Positions 9,612 to 17,716 of a stretch of DNA of 64,000 nucleotides are shown piece after piece. This DNA comes from Streptomyces sp. WAC 04229 (GTDB lineage Bacteria > Actinomycetota > Actinomycetes > Streptomycetales > Streptomycetaceae), in assembly GCF_003947455.1 (NCBI RefSeq), contig NZ_QHJH01000010.1, forward strand, positions 1 through 64,000. The letters are read 5' to 3'. The notes beneath the pieces are model-generated. The model made no database searches. It worked only from the letters and a program-made list of their open reading frames with translations, and was not told the DNA's origin. How positions within the stretch are numbered: the first letter of the stretch is position 1; each line of letters starts with the position of its first letter. The translations under genes were made by a program, and so were the position numbers.

Positions 9612-12322
9612 CAGGTCTCCCCCGTTCCGGTGCGCGCGACCTCGTCGTGCAGGGCGGCACCGAGATCGTCGTCGGCGTCCAGGCAGCGGCCACCGCTGGC
9701 TTCGGAGATCCGGGCGTCCGGTTTCCCCGCGTCGCAGCCGCCGCCCTGCAAGGAGACCATCGCGACCGGCAGCCCTCTCGCGCGCGCGATGTCCAGGAGG
9801 CTGCCGAAGCCGTCGCCGGTGAACCGGTCCGCGTCCTCGTCGTCGGTGACGAAGACGATCAAACCGGGGCGCTCGTCGTCGGTGTCCCGCACCTCCATGG
9901 CGTCGAGCGCGGCCCGCAGCGCCCCGAGCGGGTCCGCCTCGGCGTCCCGGACCTGGGCCTCGCGGTCGATGGCGCGCTCGGCGTCCTTGCGGGAGTGCGG
10001 GCCGAAGGACAGCAGAGCGTCGTACGTGTCCTCGCCTGCGTCCGACACCGTCCACACGGCGTACTCGTCCCGGTCGCCGAGCCCGCCCAGCGACTGCTTC
10101 AGCAGGCCTGGCCCACCACTGGGCCCCTCCCACTGGCCGGCCATGGAGCCGGAACTGTCGAGCAGGAACAGCACGCGGCCGGGCCCGTTGGCGCCCCGGT
10201 ACTCCTCCAGCGAAGCCTCCATCGCGTCCCGTCCCGCGGACTCGGTCAGCGGCGACGGCGCCCTCAGTACCCCTTTGGCGACCTCGGTGGCATCCAGCAA
10301 GGCCCGGTCGCCGGTGGCCGCGCGGAAGCCGTCCCGGGCGAAGGCCACCCGGCCGCCCTCACCGGTGAGCCATTCCCGGAAGGCCTCCGCCTCACGGTCC
10401 CGGTCGGTCCCGTCGCGGTCGGCGCCCTGCCAGCGGACGCGGACGTAGACCGGCTCCAGCCCCGGAACGTCACTCGGGTACTGGGCCATGCGCGGGGTGC
10501 GGCGCGCGCTGTCGCAGCCGACGCCGCTCTTCAGGAGGAACTCGGGGACGAGGGCCGCGGTGCGGTTGTCGACGGCGTCGTCGTCGGGCAGCGCGCACAG
10601 CAACTCGGCGGCGGTCGGGGCGGGCGGCCCGGACTGGGCGACCCGGTCCTCGGCCCGGCGGGGGTCAGGGGCGCCGGCCGCGCCCGGGGTGCCGTACAGG
10701 GCGATCGTGGCCAGCAGTCCGGTGTCGGTGAACTCCGGGTCGGGGCGGCGCACCGCCGCGCCCGCGGTCCGTGCGCGCAGGTTGTCGATCATCCGGGTGA
10801 GCGGGGGGCCGGTTCGGTCGTTCAGTTCGTCGACGGCGATGCCCTGCGGGACGGCGAGCACGACGGGAGAGTACGCGAAAGGCGTTTGGTCGGCCTCCAG
10901 TTCGGCCACGGCGTCGGTGTCCTGCCCCGCGACGGCCCGGGCGGCGTCGGCGGGGGAAGCGGGTATCCAGACGTCGGGCTGCGGGCCGACGTCGCGCTGC
11001 GGGTTGGTGTCGGCCTCGTGGGGTTCCTGCCAGGCACGGGTCTGCTTGCGCAAGGCGGTGACCGCGTCGGCGGCGCCCGCGCTGTAGACGGTGATGCCGC
11101 TGCGGCGGCAGCCGTCGCCGGTGGTGTTCGCCTCCGACGTCAGATACGCGTCGGCCGCGGCCCGGACGGTCGGCTCCAGGTCGGGGTCGGTGAGCACCCG
11201 CAGTTCCAGGGCTGGGGCGCAGGAGGAGGGGCCACCGGTCAGAACGAGGTGACGGTAGGCCCCGATACCGAGGGCGGATACGACCAGGACCAGCATGACG
11301 ACGCCGGCGACCAGCCGCCGCGTCCGCCGCGGGTGGCGCCTCGTTTGGTTCTCGTCTCCCGTGTCGCCCGCCTGCACACCGGGGCTCCCGTCGCTGCCGC
11401 GGCCCTTCCGTGCCTCCGAGTCATGCCTACGACGGATCAGCGTGCGCCAGGCAGCGCCCATCCCGCTCAGCCATCCGACCAGAACCGCCCCGACCTGGCG
11501 GGCGCGCCCAGGGTCGGGGTCGCGGGCCCAGGGCCCCGGGTCGGGGCCGGGGGCGAGGTCGGGCGCGGGCGGGCTTCCGGTGCCCCCTGCCCCGACGGCG
11601 AGCAGCACGTCCATGCCCGGCTCGGCGCGGCTCTCCGGTTCCCAGGCGTCCCCCCGTACCGTCCGGTGACCCGCGGCGGACATCCGGGCCCGCAGGTCGT
11701 CCACGAGGGCGCGGAACGACACGTCGCCGCCTGCTTCCAGCAGCTTCACCAGCTCGGCGGTGAACGGCGTCGGCGTGTCGGGATCGCCCGCGTCGATGCG
11801 GTGATTGGGCTGCACGCTCATCAGCAGCAGCCGTCGCTTGTCGGGGGTCTCCTGGCGGACCCAGGCGGCGTTGCCGGCGAAGCAGCAGTCGAGGACGACC
11901 ACGATCCGCCGGGCCGAACTGGCGGTGAGCATCGCTTGCGCGAGGCTGAACAGCACCGCGCCCGGGAAGACCGCGTGCCCGCCCGCTACCACGCGTGCGT
12001 TGCGCATCTGCAGGAACAGCTCGTCGCCCGCGTTCGGTATCGCCCCGTGCCCGGCGAAATACAGCAGCAGGACTCCGTCGGCCTCGTTGGCCGCCTTCCA
12101 CAGCTCCTGGTCGAAGGTGCCCTGGTCGGGAGAGCGGCACACCGTGATCTCCCGCTCGGCGAACACACCGCCGTGCCGCAGCGCCTCCGCCAGCCGGTTC
12201 AGGTTGTGTTTGACGGCGGGAAGGTCGCCGGGTACACCGTCCGGCGGCGCCGTGTTGTCGTACTCGGACACTCCGACCAACAGCGCCCGGTTCGCCTTCC
12301 CCCGCGGGTCGTAACCGGTCAC
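9611..12322 (-). CDS. EACC1-associated caspase fused to transmembrane, SBP-like and VWA regions
   Basis: A 903-residue membrane protein starting at GTG 12322, seven bases after the EACC1-like gene. Residues ~10-245 form a caspase/metacaspase-type peptidase domain with the catalytic pair H92 (YFAGHGAI) and C147 (VVVLDCCFAG). A Pro/Asp/Gly-rich linker and a basic stretch lead to one membrane helix at ~338-356. Residues ~370-690 resemble an extracellular solute-binding protein (ELRVLTDPDLEPTV, PFAYSPVVLAVPQG). The C-terminal ~200 residues are a von Willebrand A domain with an intact MIDAS start DSSGS (D722, S724, S726). The basic side of the helix faces the N-terminus, so the caspase is predicted inside and the SBP-VWA part outside. 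The family role of caspases paired with EACC1 is effector in biological conflict. Activation through the outer domains is inference. Confidence 0.85.
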   Translation of the reverse strand: MTGYDPRGKANRALLVGVSEYDNTAPPDGVPGDLPAVKHNLNRLAEALRHGGVFAEREITVCRSPDQGTFDQELWKAANEADGVLLLYFAGHGAIPNAGDELFLQMRNARVVAGGHAVFPGAVLFSLAQAMLTASSARRIVVVLDCCFAGNAAWVRQETPDKRRLLLMSVQPNHRIDAGDPDTPTPFTAELVKLLEAGGDVSFRALVDDLRARMSAAGHRTVRGDAWEPESRAEPGMDVLLAVGAGGTGSPPAPDLAPGPDPGPWARDPDPGRARQVGAVLVGWLSGMGAAWRTLIRRRHDSEARKGRGSDGSPGVQAGDTGDENQTRRHPRRTRRLVAGVVMLVLVVSALGIGAYRHLVLTGGPSSCAPALELRVLTDPDLEPTVRAAADAYLTSEANTTGDGCRRSGITVYSAGAADAVTALRKQTRAWQEPHEADTNPQRDVGPQPDVWIPASPADAARAVAGQDTDAVAELEADQTPFAYSPVVLAVPQGIAVDELNDRTGPPLTRMIDNLRARTAGAAVRRPDPEFTDTGLLATIALYGTPGAAGAPDPRRAEDRVAQSGPPAPTAAELLCALPDDDAVDNRTAALVPEFLLKSGVGCDSARRTPRMAQYPSDVPGLEPVYVRVRWQGADRDGTDRDREAEAFREWLTGEGGRVAFARDGFRAATGDRALLDATEVAKGVLRAPSPLTESAGRDAMEASLEEYRGANGPGRVLFLLDSSGSMAGQWEGPSGGPGLLKQSLGGLGDRDEYAVWTVSDAGEDTYDALLSFGPHSRKDAERAIDREAQVRDAEADPLGALRAALDAMEVRDTDDERPGLIVFVTDDEDADRFTGDGFGSLLDIARARGLPVAMVSLQGGGCDAGKPDARISEASGGRCLDADDDLGAALHDEVARTGTGET

Positions 12323-12329
12323 CGGCCGC

Positions 12330-12692
12330 CTACCTGTCGTCGGGTTGCACCGGCTCGACGCGCGCCTGCGGCGGATCGCCTTCCTCCACCGCACGGCGGT
12401 TGGCCTGCCAGGCCTCCACGGATCGTCTGACCTGGTCCACCACCCCCTGGAACATCGCGCCCGCGGCGCCCCCGAGCACCGCCACGACGATGTCCATGCC
12501 GGTGCCCATGGGGGTACCGGCCTCGTCTGTGCGGCTCTGTTCGGTGATGCGGAGCTGGTCGATCCGGGCCAGGTCGGCGAGCGGTTTCTCCCGTTCCAGC
12601 CACTTGTGCAGGGCGACGATGTCAGTCGCCCTCTCGGTCCCGTCCAGCCGGATCCGGATACCGCGCGTCACCACACCGTCCCCCTCAGCCAT
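12330..12692 (-). CDS. EACC1-like effector-associated constant component
   Basis: A 120-residue protein matching the pattern of EACC1 (effector-associated constant component 1), a small actinobacterial family described next to caspase or trypsin-like effectors in predicted conflict systems. It shows an N-terminal strand IRIRLDGTERATDIVALHKWL, an acidic/charged middle, the hydrophobic helix GMDIVVAVLGGAAGAMFQGVV and a helical tail. It lies directly upstream of the caspase gene with only seven bases between stop and start, so the two are co-expressed. EACC1 is thought to be an invariant partner or regulator of the effector; its biochemical function is not established. The assignment is by motif recognition and context. 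Confidence 0.75.
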   Translation of the reverse strand: MAEGDGVVTRGIRIRLDGTERATDIVALHKWLEREKPLADLARIDQLRITEQSRTDEAGTPMGTGMDIVVAVLGGAAGAMFQGVVDQVRRSVEAWQANRRAVEEGDPPQARVEPVQPDDR

Positions 12693-13075
12693 AACTCACC
12701 ATCATGACACCGCTGTTGCGCACAGGCGAGGGTTCGTACGCCGCTGCCGCGCCACCCGCGCGGAGGGCGCACGCCGTCCCTGCCCCCGGGTCTACGTCTT
12801 TGGTGCCGGTCCGCCTGGGACCGCGGGCCGATTTCGTCGATCCACGACCGCAGTTGGCCTCCCGCCATGCGTACAGGACTCCTTGGCACCGGCAACGTCG
12901 CCCGACCACCGGCCCACGGATGGAAGGACGCAGGACACGACGTACGCCTCGGTTCCAGGGCGGGCGGCCCGGCCGGTCGGCGTCGATGGTCGCGGCCGGC
13001 ACTCGGCATCGGTTCGGTCTGCGCAATGAGGCGACGGGTCCTGGACAGTTCGGCTCAGCGATAGCCTGCGTCATC
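12693..13075. other. Divergent region upstream of the EACC1-caspase genes
   Basis: About 380 bases between the minus-strand EACC1 gene and the plus-strand glutaredoxin-like gene. It should hold both promoters. It also contains the short oxidoreductase relic listed separately. Confidence 0.4.
12867..13000 (+). pseudogene. N-terminal relic of an F420-dependent NADP reductase-like protein
   Basis: The frame from ATG 12867 reads MRTGLLGTGNVARPPA, followed by GWKDAGHDVRLGSR. This is the NADP-binding Rossmann start (GxGxxG then a GHxVxxGSR strand) of NPD1/F420-dependent reductases. After about 35 residues similarity ends in low-complexity GR-rich sequence. Only the first beta-alpha-beta unit remains, so this is a fragment, not a functional gene. 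Confidence 0.55.
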
Positions 13076-13513
13076 ATGATGCGCGCTTGGATCTTGCCGA
13101 TGGTGTTCGTGCTCTGCGGCTCCGCCGTCGTGATGCGTCCGGCCCTCACGGGGGACGCCGGCACTGCCGTGGCACTCCTGCTGGTGTTCCTGGCGCTCGC
13201 CGGCGCGCATTCGCCTCTCATCTTCCCGAGATCGATCGGTGCGCGCGAGGCGGAACGCCGCGCCGCGGTCGACAGCCGGCCCGTCGTCTACTGGCGGCCT
13301 GGCTGCAAGTACTGCATACGGCTGCGCTTCCGGCTGGGCCGCAACGGCCGCCGGTTGCACTGGGTCAACATCTGGCGCGATCCGGCGGCAGCCGCAGCGG
13401 TGCGGGAGGCCAACGACGGCAACGAGACCGTGCCGACCGTCGTCGTGGCGGGCCGCCCGCACACCAACCCCGCTCCGGAATGGGTGCGTGACCAGCTCAA
13501 ACCTTCCGGGTGA
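13076..13513 (+). CDS. Membrane-anchored mycoredoxin/glutaredoxin-like protein
   Basis: A 145-residue protein. The first ~50 residues form two hydrophobic segments (WILPMVFVLCGSAVVM and TAVALLLVFLALAGAH). The remainder is a glutaredoxin-like domain with the active-site pair CKYC in VVYWRPGCKYCIRLRF, a conserved cis-Pro region (ETVPTVVVAG) and a typical end. Actinobacterial relatives are annotated as mycoredoxin-like and may reduce mixed disulfides with mycothiol. The ATG codons at 13076 and 13079 are adjacent, so the start is uncertain by one codon. Upstream in-frame sequence is non-coding in character. Confidence 0.85.
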   Translation: MMRAWILPMVFVLCGSAVVMRPALTGDAGTAVALLLVFLALAGAHSPLIFPRSIGAREAERRAAVDSRPVVYWRPGCKYCIRLRFRLGRNGRRLHWVNIWRDPAAAAAVREANDGNETVPTVVVAGRPHTNPAPEWVRDQLKPSG

Positions 13514-13549
13514 TCGACCCGCCCGGTCTCGGCGCCGCACCCCGGCCAC

Positions 13550-13876
13550 CTACACGTCCGACGCCCGCTGGTCCAGCTCCGCCAACCCGCCCTCCCAACG
13601 TTCCCGACGCGCCCGGTCGGACTGCTCCCACCAGGGCGTACCGCGCTCCCCCAAAGCAACTTTCGCCCGGTTCACCCGCTCACGCGCCGCCGCTTCAGCC
13701 CGCGCGTCGCTCTCAGCGAGCGCACGGCGCACCGCACGCCGAGCGGACATCAAATGGCGCCGAAGGCGGGCCGCGGCCTCCTCCGGGATGGAAGGGTCGG
13801 TCGCCCGCCACTTCCGGCCCCGGATGACGACGAAATGCCCATCAGGTGTCCGCTCCGGTGACTGATCCGCCTCCAT
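13550..13876 (-). CDS. Conserved actinobacterial small protein (often annotated 'biopolymer transporter Tol')
   Basis: A 108-residue cytosolic protein beginning at MEADQSP. Key features are HFVVIRGRKWRATDPSIPEE near the N-terminus, a long Arg/Ala-rich helix, and the conserved block LGERGTPWWE before a charged end RRERWEGGLAEL. This family is common in Streptomyces and carries a misleading Tol-transporter name; nothing in the sequence suggests membrane transport. The frame extends to an ATG at 13927, but family members start just before the HxVVIRGRKWR motif. Function unknown. Confidence 0.75.
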   Translation of the reverse strand: MEADQSPERTPDGHFVVIRGRKWRATDPSIPEEAAARLRRHLMSARRAVRRALAESDARAEAAARERVNRAKVALGERGTPWWEQSDRARRERWEGGLAELDQRASDV

Positions 13877-14342
13877 GGAACCGATTCTGCCCAACAGAGC
13901 CGCACTGCGCAGAACGGAACGCGACACGGCCTCCGGCCGGGCCCCGGTCAGCCGCCGGGGCTCGCCGACACCGGTACGCGGCGCTGAACAGGTCCGAGGA
14001 GTGGATGAGGTCGATCGACTTCGGCGATCCGTCCGCCGGCCTGCGACAGGTCGCCGGCGAGTTCGACGGCTGGTCGCCGCTGCTGACCGCTCTCGTGGCG
14101 GAAAGTGACACGGAACCGTGGCTCCGGCCCGTCCACGCCCTTCCCGTCGGAATCTGCGAACCCTGCCCTGTACGACGGTGCGGACCCGGCGGGTGAGTTG
14201 GTCGGGTTCATGGGCATGCCGATCGGCGTCGTGATCATCGGTGTGTACGCGCTCGTGGAGTGACGGGGCGGACCGAAGCCGCGGTGGCCCGTGTCACGCG
14301 GTGGGATCCCGCATGCGGGCAGTCGCCGGGTATGAAAGGCCC
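13877..14342. other. Gap with possible coding remnants before the gas vesicle locus
   Basis: About 465 bases. At 14164-14263 on the plus strand a short frame reads NPALYDGADPAGELVGF then a hydrophobic helix (PIGVVIIGVYALVE) and stops. It looks like the end of a small membrane protein whose beginning is not in the same frame. No complete gene is supported. The gas vesicle promoter probably lies in 14260-14340. Confidence 0.35.
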
Positions 14343-14954
14343 ATGACCGGATACGCGGCTGGGATGAGCAGCATTTCCGGAAGAACTTCGCCGGGTGAGG
14401 GCGGGTTCCCCGCCACTGCCGCGGCGCGCGAGCCGTCCGCCCGTACGGTTCCGGCCGTGAGTGCGGCCCCCATGCAGCCCCGGCGGGACGGCGAGGGCAG
14501 CCTCGCACACGTCGTGGAGACCCTGCTGGACAAGGGCCTGGTGCTCAACGCCGACATCATGGTCTCGGTCGCCGGCGTCGAACTGCTGGGCATCCGCCTG
14601 CGGGCGGCCCTCGCCTCGTTCGAGACGGCGGCCCGCTACGGGCTGGAGTTCCCCTCCGGCACGGACACCGAGACCGCCGCGTGGCGGGAGACGCGCGAGG
14701 AGAAGGAGTCCTGCCCGGCGTGCGGCAAGCGCGCCCCCGTGGAGCAGTTGCTGAACCAGTGGTGCCCCTGGTGCGGCTGGCGCAGTGCGCAGGCGCAGAT
14801 GCGGGAGGCATCCGGCCGGGCCGCCGTCGTGGACCGCGACGAGGCGGCCGTAGAGGGCGGCAAGGACGACGCCCCCGACGACGGTGACCGTGAGGGCGAC
14901 GGCAGCCGCACCCGGCGCTCCACCGAGCGGAAGGACGAGCCGCGTGGCGAGTGA
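14343..14954 (+). CDS. GvpA/GvpJ-family gas vesicle protein with C-terminal zinc ribbon
   Basis: A 203-residue protein. Residues ~53-105 carry the GvpA/GvpJ fold: HVVETLLDKGLVLNADIMVS then VAGVELLGIRLRAAL, equivalent to the hydrophobic core of gas vesicle shell and minor shell proteins. Unlike classical GvpA/J it continues into a predicted zinc ribbon with two CxxC knuckles (C124-P-A-C127 and C141-P-W-C144), then a highly charged, disordered tail. The ~50-residue N-terminal extension is low complexity. An internal GTG at 14457 is an alternative start without a good ribosome site. It is first in the locus and overlaps the next gene by 11 bases. Confidence 0.8.
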   Translation: MTGYAAGMSSISGRTSPGEGGFPATAAAREPSARTVPAVSAAPMQPRRDGEGSLAHVVETLLDKGLVLNADIMVSVAGVELLGIRLRAALASFETAARYGLEFPSGTDTETAAWRETREEKESCPACGKRAPVEQLLNQWCPWCGWRSAQAQMREASGRAAVVDRDEAAVEGGKDDAPDDGDREGDGSRTRRSTERKDEPRGE

Positions 14955-15873
14955 ACAGCCGCCGATGCGCCCCACCCGGGAACCGCGGGTGACCCTGGAC
15001 GACCTGGTGGAGGTGCTGCTCAACAAAGGCGCCGTGCTGCACCTCGACCTCATCGTCGCCGTCGCGGACATCCCGCTGATCGGCGTATCGGTGCGGGCGG
15101 CGATCGCGGGGATGGAGACGATGCTGGAGTACGGCATGATGCGCAACTGGGACGAGGCCACCAGGGAGTGGGCGGAACGTTCCGCCGCGCCCCGCGGCCT
15201 CGGGCTGCGCGAGGACGAGAGCGTCGTGCGGCGGATGGGCGGCGGCCACCTGCTGACCGGCGGCGTCTACCACGGCTGGCGACCCGGCACCGTCTGTCTC
15301 ACCGACCAGCGACTGGTGGTCATGCGCGACGAGCCGCGGGAGGTGCTCTGGCAGACGGACCTGGACGCCGTACGGGACGTGCGGCTGAAGCCGGAGGAGA
15401 CGGTGGGCGGCGAGGAACGCCTGCGCCTGGAGGTCGCGTTGGCCGACGGCCGGCGGGAGCTGCTCTCCGCACGGGAGCCAGAGACCCTGCACGACCTGCT
15501 CACCCGCTCCCTCGCCGGGAGCCTCGGGCCGTCGCTGTCCCCCGGTGTCGCCGAGGAGGAGCCGCCACTCGCCGACGGGCACCTGTGGTACGAGGAGCCG
15601 CGCCGGTCCGGTCCGATGTGGCGGGGCGGCCGGGCACGGCTCACGGCCGGCCGGCTGACCTGGAAGTCGCCGGTGGACGGCCGGCCCGCACTGGTGCTGG
15701 CCACGGCCGAACTCACGGAGGTGAGCCGGGCACCGGGGTACGGGCCCGGGGGCGAGGGGAGCGTCCTGCTGCTGCGCACCGTCGACGGCGACGAGCACCG
15801 GCTCTCCGCCGAGGACCCGGCGGCCTGGGTCCGGCGTTTCGAGTCGGTGGGCCGGATGGCGGCGCCCGCATGA
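14944..15873 (+). CDS. GvpA/GvpJ domain fused to tandem PH/GRAM-like domains
   Basis: A 309-residue protein starting at GTG 14944, with GAAGGAC upstream, inside the end of the previous gene. The N-terminal ~60 residues are a second GvpA/J-type domain (LVEVLLNKGAVLHLDLIVAV, IPLIGVSVRAAIAG). The remaining ~220 residues look like two beta-rich PH/GRAM-like repeats. The first contains PGTVCLTDQRLVVMRDEP and ends in a helix (LHDLLTRSLAG). The second contains GRARLTAGRLTWKSP and ends WVRRFESVG. Ordinary GvpJ proteins lack such domains. They could bind lipid or protein surfaces, linking a gas-vesicle-type assembly to a membrane; that is inference. Confidence 0.75.
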   Translation: MASEQPPMRPTREPRVTLDDLVEVLLNKGAVLHLDLIVAVADIPLIGVSVRAAIAGMETMLEYGMMRNWDEATREWAERSAAPRGLGLREDESVVRRMGGGHLLTGGVYHGWRPGTVCLTDQRLVVMRDEPREVLWQTDLDAVRDVRLKPEETVGGEERLRLEVALADGRRELLSAREPETLHDLLTRSLAGSLGPSLSPGVAEEEPPLADGHLWYEEPRRSGPMWRGGRARLTAGRLTWKSPVDGRPALVLATAELTEVSRAPGYGPGGEGSVLLLRTVDGDEHRLSAEDPAAWVRRFESVGRMAAPA

Positions 15874-15922
15874 GCGGCGCGCGCGGGAACCTGACACAGA
15901 CGCGTGGAAAGAAGGGGACGAC

Positions 15923-16237
15923 ATGCCGTTGACCGTCGACGAGAAGAGCCTCAAACACGGAGTGCTGTCCCTCGTGGTGACGTTGGTCGAGGTCATCCAG
16001 GAGGCGCTGGACCGCCAGGCCATGCGCCGTATCGAGGGCGGCGACCTGAACCCGGAGGAGTCCGAACGTCTCGCCGACGCCCTGCTGGAGCTGGACGAGG
16101 CCATGGAGCAGATCAAGGAGGACCACGGCATCGTCACGTCGGTCGCCGATCTGCACCGCGGCCTGGACGAGGTGGTCGACGACGTCGTGGACAAGCTCGT
16201 CAACCCTCAGCGCTGGGCGGAGGAGGCCGGGCGATGA
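15923..16237 (+). CDS. gvpK: Gas vesicle protein GvpK
   Basis: A 104-residue helical protein matching GvpK, a small accessory protein needed for gas vesicle formation. Typical segments are LKHGVLSLVVTLVEVIQEAL, the block GDLNPEESERLADALLELDE and the coiled end DLHRGLDEVVDDVVDKLVNP. GAAGGGG lies upstream of the ATG. A 49-base gap separates it from the previous gene, and its stop overlaps the next start by ATGA, showing coupled translation. Confidence 0.92.
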   Translation: MPLTVDEKSLKHGVLSLVVTLVEVIQEALDRQAMRRIEGGDLNPEESERLADALLELDEAMEQIKEDHGIVTSVADLHRGLDEVVDDVVDKLVNPQRWAEEAGR

Positions 16238-17046
16238 CCGAGGACAGCGCGCTGTACGTCTACGCCCTGCTGCCCGACCGGCCGGGCGCCGCCGACGGCG
16301 TCACCGGGCTCGACGGACGCCGGCTGCGGCTGGTGCCGGTCGAGGGGACCGGGGTGGCCGCGCTGGTGCACGACGCGGCGCCGGAACCCTTCCAGGGCGA
16401 CGACGACCGGGTGCGCCGCTGGGTGGCTGAGCAGAGCGAGGCCGTCACCACCGTCTGGGAGCGCACCGGCACCCTGCTGCCGATGACCTTCAACGTCCTG
16501 GTGGCCGCCGACACGGCGTCAGGACGCGGCGCCGAACAGCGGCTCGGCGACTGGGTCAAGGACCAGCGGGACGAGATCACCGGTCAGCTCGACGCGCTCG
16601 CCGGACGCTGCGAGCTGCGGGTGGAGGTCGCCCTGGAGCGCGGCGCGGGCGGTGGGCCGGGCGCGCGGGCCGCGGACACGCCGGGCAGCGGGGACGACGG
16701 ACGGTCCCCGGGCATGCGCAGGCTCCTGGCCAAGCAGCGCGAGCAGCGTGAGAAGAACACCGCCGGGCAGCTCGCGGACACCCTGCACGCCGGACTGCGC
16801 CGTCGGCTCCTGTCGGTGGCCGAGGACCTGCGCGACCGCGGTCCGGCCCAGCGCGCACCGGGCGAGACGGCCGTCCTCTCCGCCGCCGTGCTGGTGCGCC
16901 GGGAGGACATCGACGCCGTGGGCGCGGTACTGAGCGAGGCCCGGGCGGGCGAGCCCGCGCTGCGCATCCGCTTTCTCGGCCCCTGGCCGCCGTACTCCTT
17001 CACGGAGACCCGGCCGCACGAGCCGGCGGACCAGGCGGCGCGCTGA
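16234..17046 (+). CDS. gvpL: Gas vesicle protein GvpL/GvpF
   Basis: A 270-residue GvpL/GvpF-family protein. In characterised systems these bind GvpA and help nucleate or cap the vesicle. It starts YVYALLPDRPG and has the alpha/beta first domain (TGTLLPMTFNVLVAA), a charged helical region (AKQREQREKNTAGQLADTLH) and a second ferredoxin-like domain (LVRREDIDAVGAVLSEA, closing FLGPWPPYSF), which is diagnostic. The ATG overlaps the gvpK stop. No gvpA, gvpG, gvpN or gvpO homologue follows, so this is the last gene of a reduced locus. Confidence 0.92.
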   Translation: MTEDSALYVYALLPDRPGAADGVTGLDGRRLRLVPVEGTGVAALVHDAAPEPFQGDDDRVRRWVAEQSEAVTTVWERTGTLLPMTFNVLVAADTASGRGAEQRLGDWVKDQRDEITGQLDALAGRCELRVEVALERGAGGGPGARAADTPGSGDDGRSPGMRRLLAKQREQREKNTAGQLADTLHAGLRRRLLSVAEDLRDRGPAQRAPGETAVLSAAVLVRREDIDAVGAVLSEARAGEPALRIRFLGPWPPYSFTETRPHEPADQAAR

Positions 17047-17051
17047 CGCCG

Positions 17052-17083
17052 GGCGCGCCGACGGGCTCCCGCGGAAGCGCGCC
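17052..17083 (+). terminator. Possible terminator after the gas vesicle genes
   Basis: GGCGCGC and GCGCGCC form a seven-base stem around an 18-base loop just after the gvpL stop. There is no T run, as is common in high-GC actinobacteria. Weak support. Confidence 0.35.
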
Positions 17084-17098
17084 GGCGGCCAGTCGCTC

Positions 17099-17338
17099 TC
17101 AGTCGCCGGGCAGGGCGCTCGCCGCGGACTCCCACAGCGGGTACGCCGCGTCGGGGTCGAGCGCGTGCCCGGCCGCGCCGCCGGGCTCCTCCTCGTCGGC
17201 CCGGACGGTGCGGGCCTCGGCGGCGACGACGGCCCGGGGAATACCGCCGCAGACGCACGCGTGCGTGAAGGAGCGAAACGACCCCCGCACCTGCGCCGGG
17301 GGCAGGCGGGGGTGGCCTAGAGTCGCCGAGCGAAGCAT
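17099..17338 (-). CDS. Small hypothetical protein
   Basis: A 79-residue frame with good third-position G/C bias. It contains FRSFTHACVCGGIPRAV, with two close cysteines, and ends YPLWESAASALPGD. I recognise no family. It lies divergent to the next plus-strand gene, and its start region would overlap that gene's promoter, which lowers confidence. Confidence 0.35.
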   Translation of the reverse strand: MLRSATLGHPRLPPAQVRGSFRSFTHACVCGGIPRAVVAAEARTVRADEEEPGGAAGHALDPDAAYPLWESAASALPGD

Positions 17339-17374
17339 CGCCCCTCGCCCCTCTCACGCTCGCGGAGGTCCCGC

Positions 17375-17716
17375 ATGCCCCGCTCCTCCACCGGGCCGGC
17401 CGACGCGGACACGTACGTGGCCGTGTGTGACCGCACGCACCTGTTCCCTGGGGCTCGGTGCCGTGTCCAGGGTCTGCCCGATCCGCGGGGCTTCGCGGCT
17501 CGGCCCGCCCCGATCGACGTGGACGTGCGCTTCTCCGACGGTGTGATCGCGGACGCGCGGTTGTCGGCAGACGATCCGGCGGCCCCCGTGCTCATCGTCG
17601 CGGCCTACACCACGGCAGCGGGGACCTCGATCGACGGACGCGGCTGGGTGGTGCGCGGCACGGTCCTCGCCGGGGACGAGGTCGAACTGATCCTCGGCGG
17701 TGCCGCACCGGTCTGA
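17375..17716 (+). CDS. Conserved hypothetical protein
   Basis: A 113-residue protein with a strong GGAGG ribosome site before its ATG. It is predicted soluble and mostly beta, with strands such as APIDVDVRFSDGVI, VLIVAAYTTAAG and GWVVRGTVLAGDEVELIL, and no signal or membrane segment. No family name can be assigned. It stands alone and is followed by a hairpin terminator. Confidence 0.6.
   Translation: MPRSSTGPADADTYVAVCDRTHLFPGARCRVQGLPDPRGFAARPAPIDVDVRFSDGVIADARLSADDPAAPVLIVAAYTTAAGTSIDGRGWVVRGTVLAGDEVELILGGAAPV

Noticed and set aside
9647..12430. Very long plus-strand open frame opposite the caspase gene
   Set aside because: It mirrors the caspase/VWA coding sequence. The real gene has catalytic motifs and a ribosome site, while this frame is Gly/Arg/Ala-rich without any family motif. 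Such shadows are normal at this GC content.
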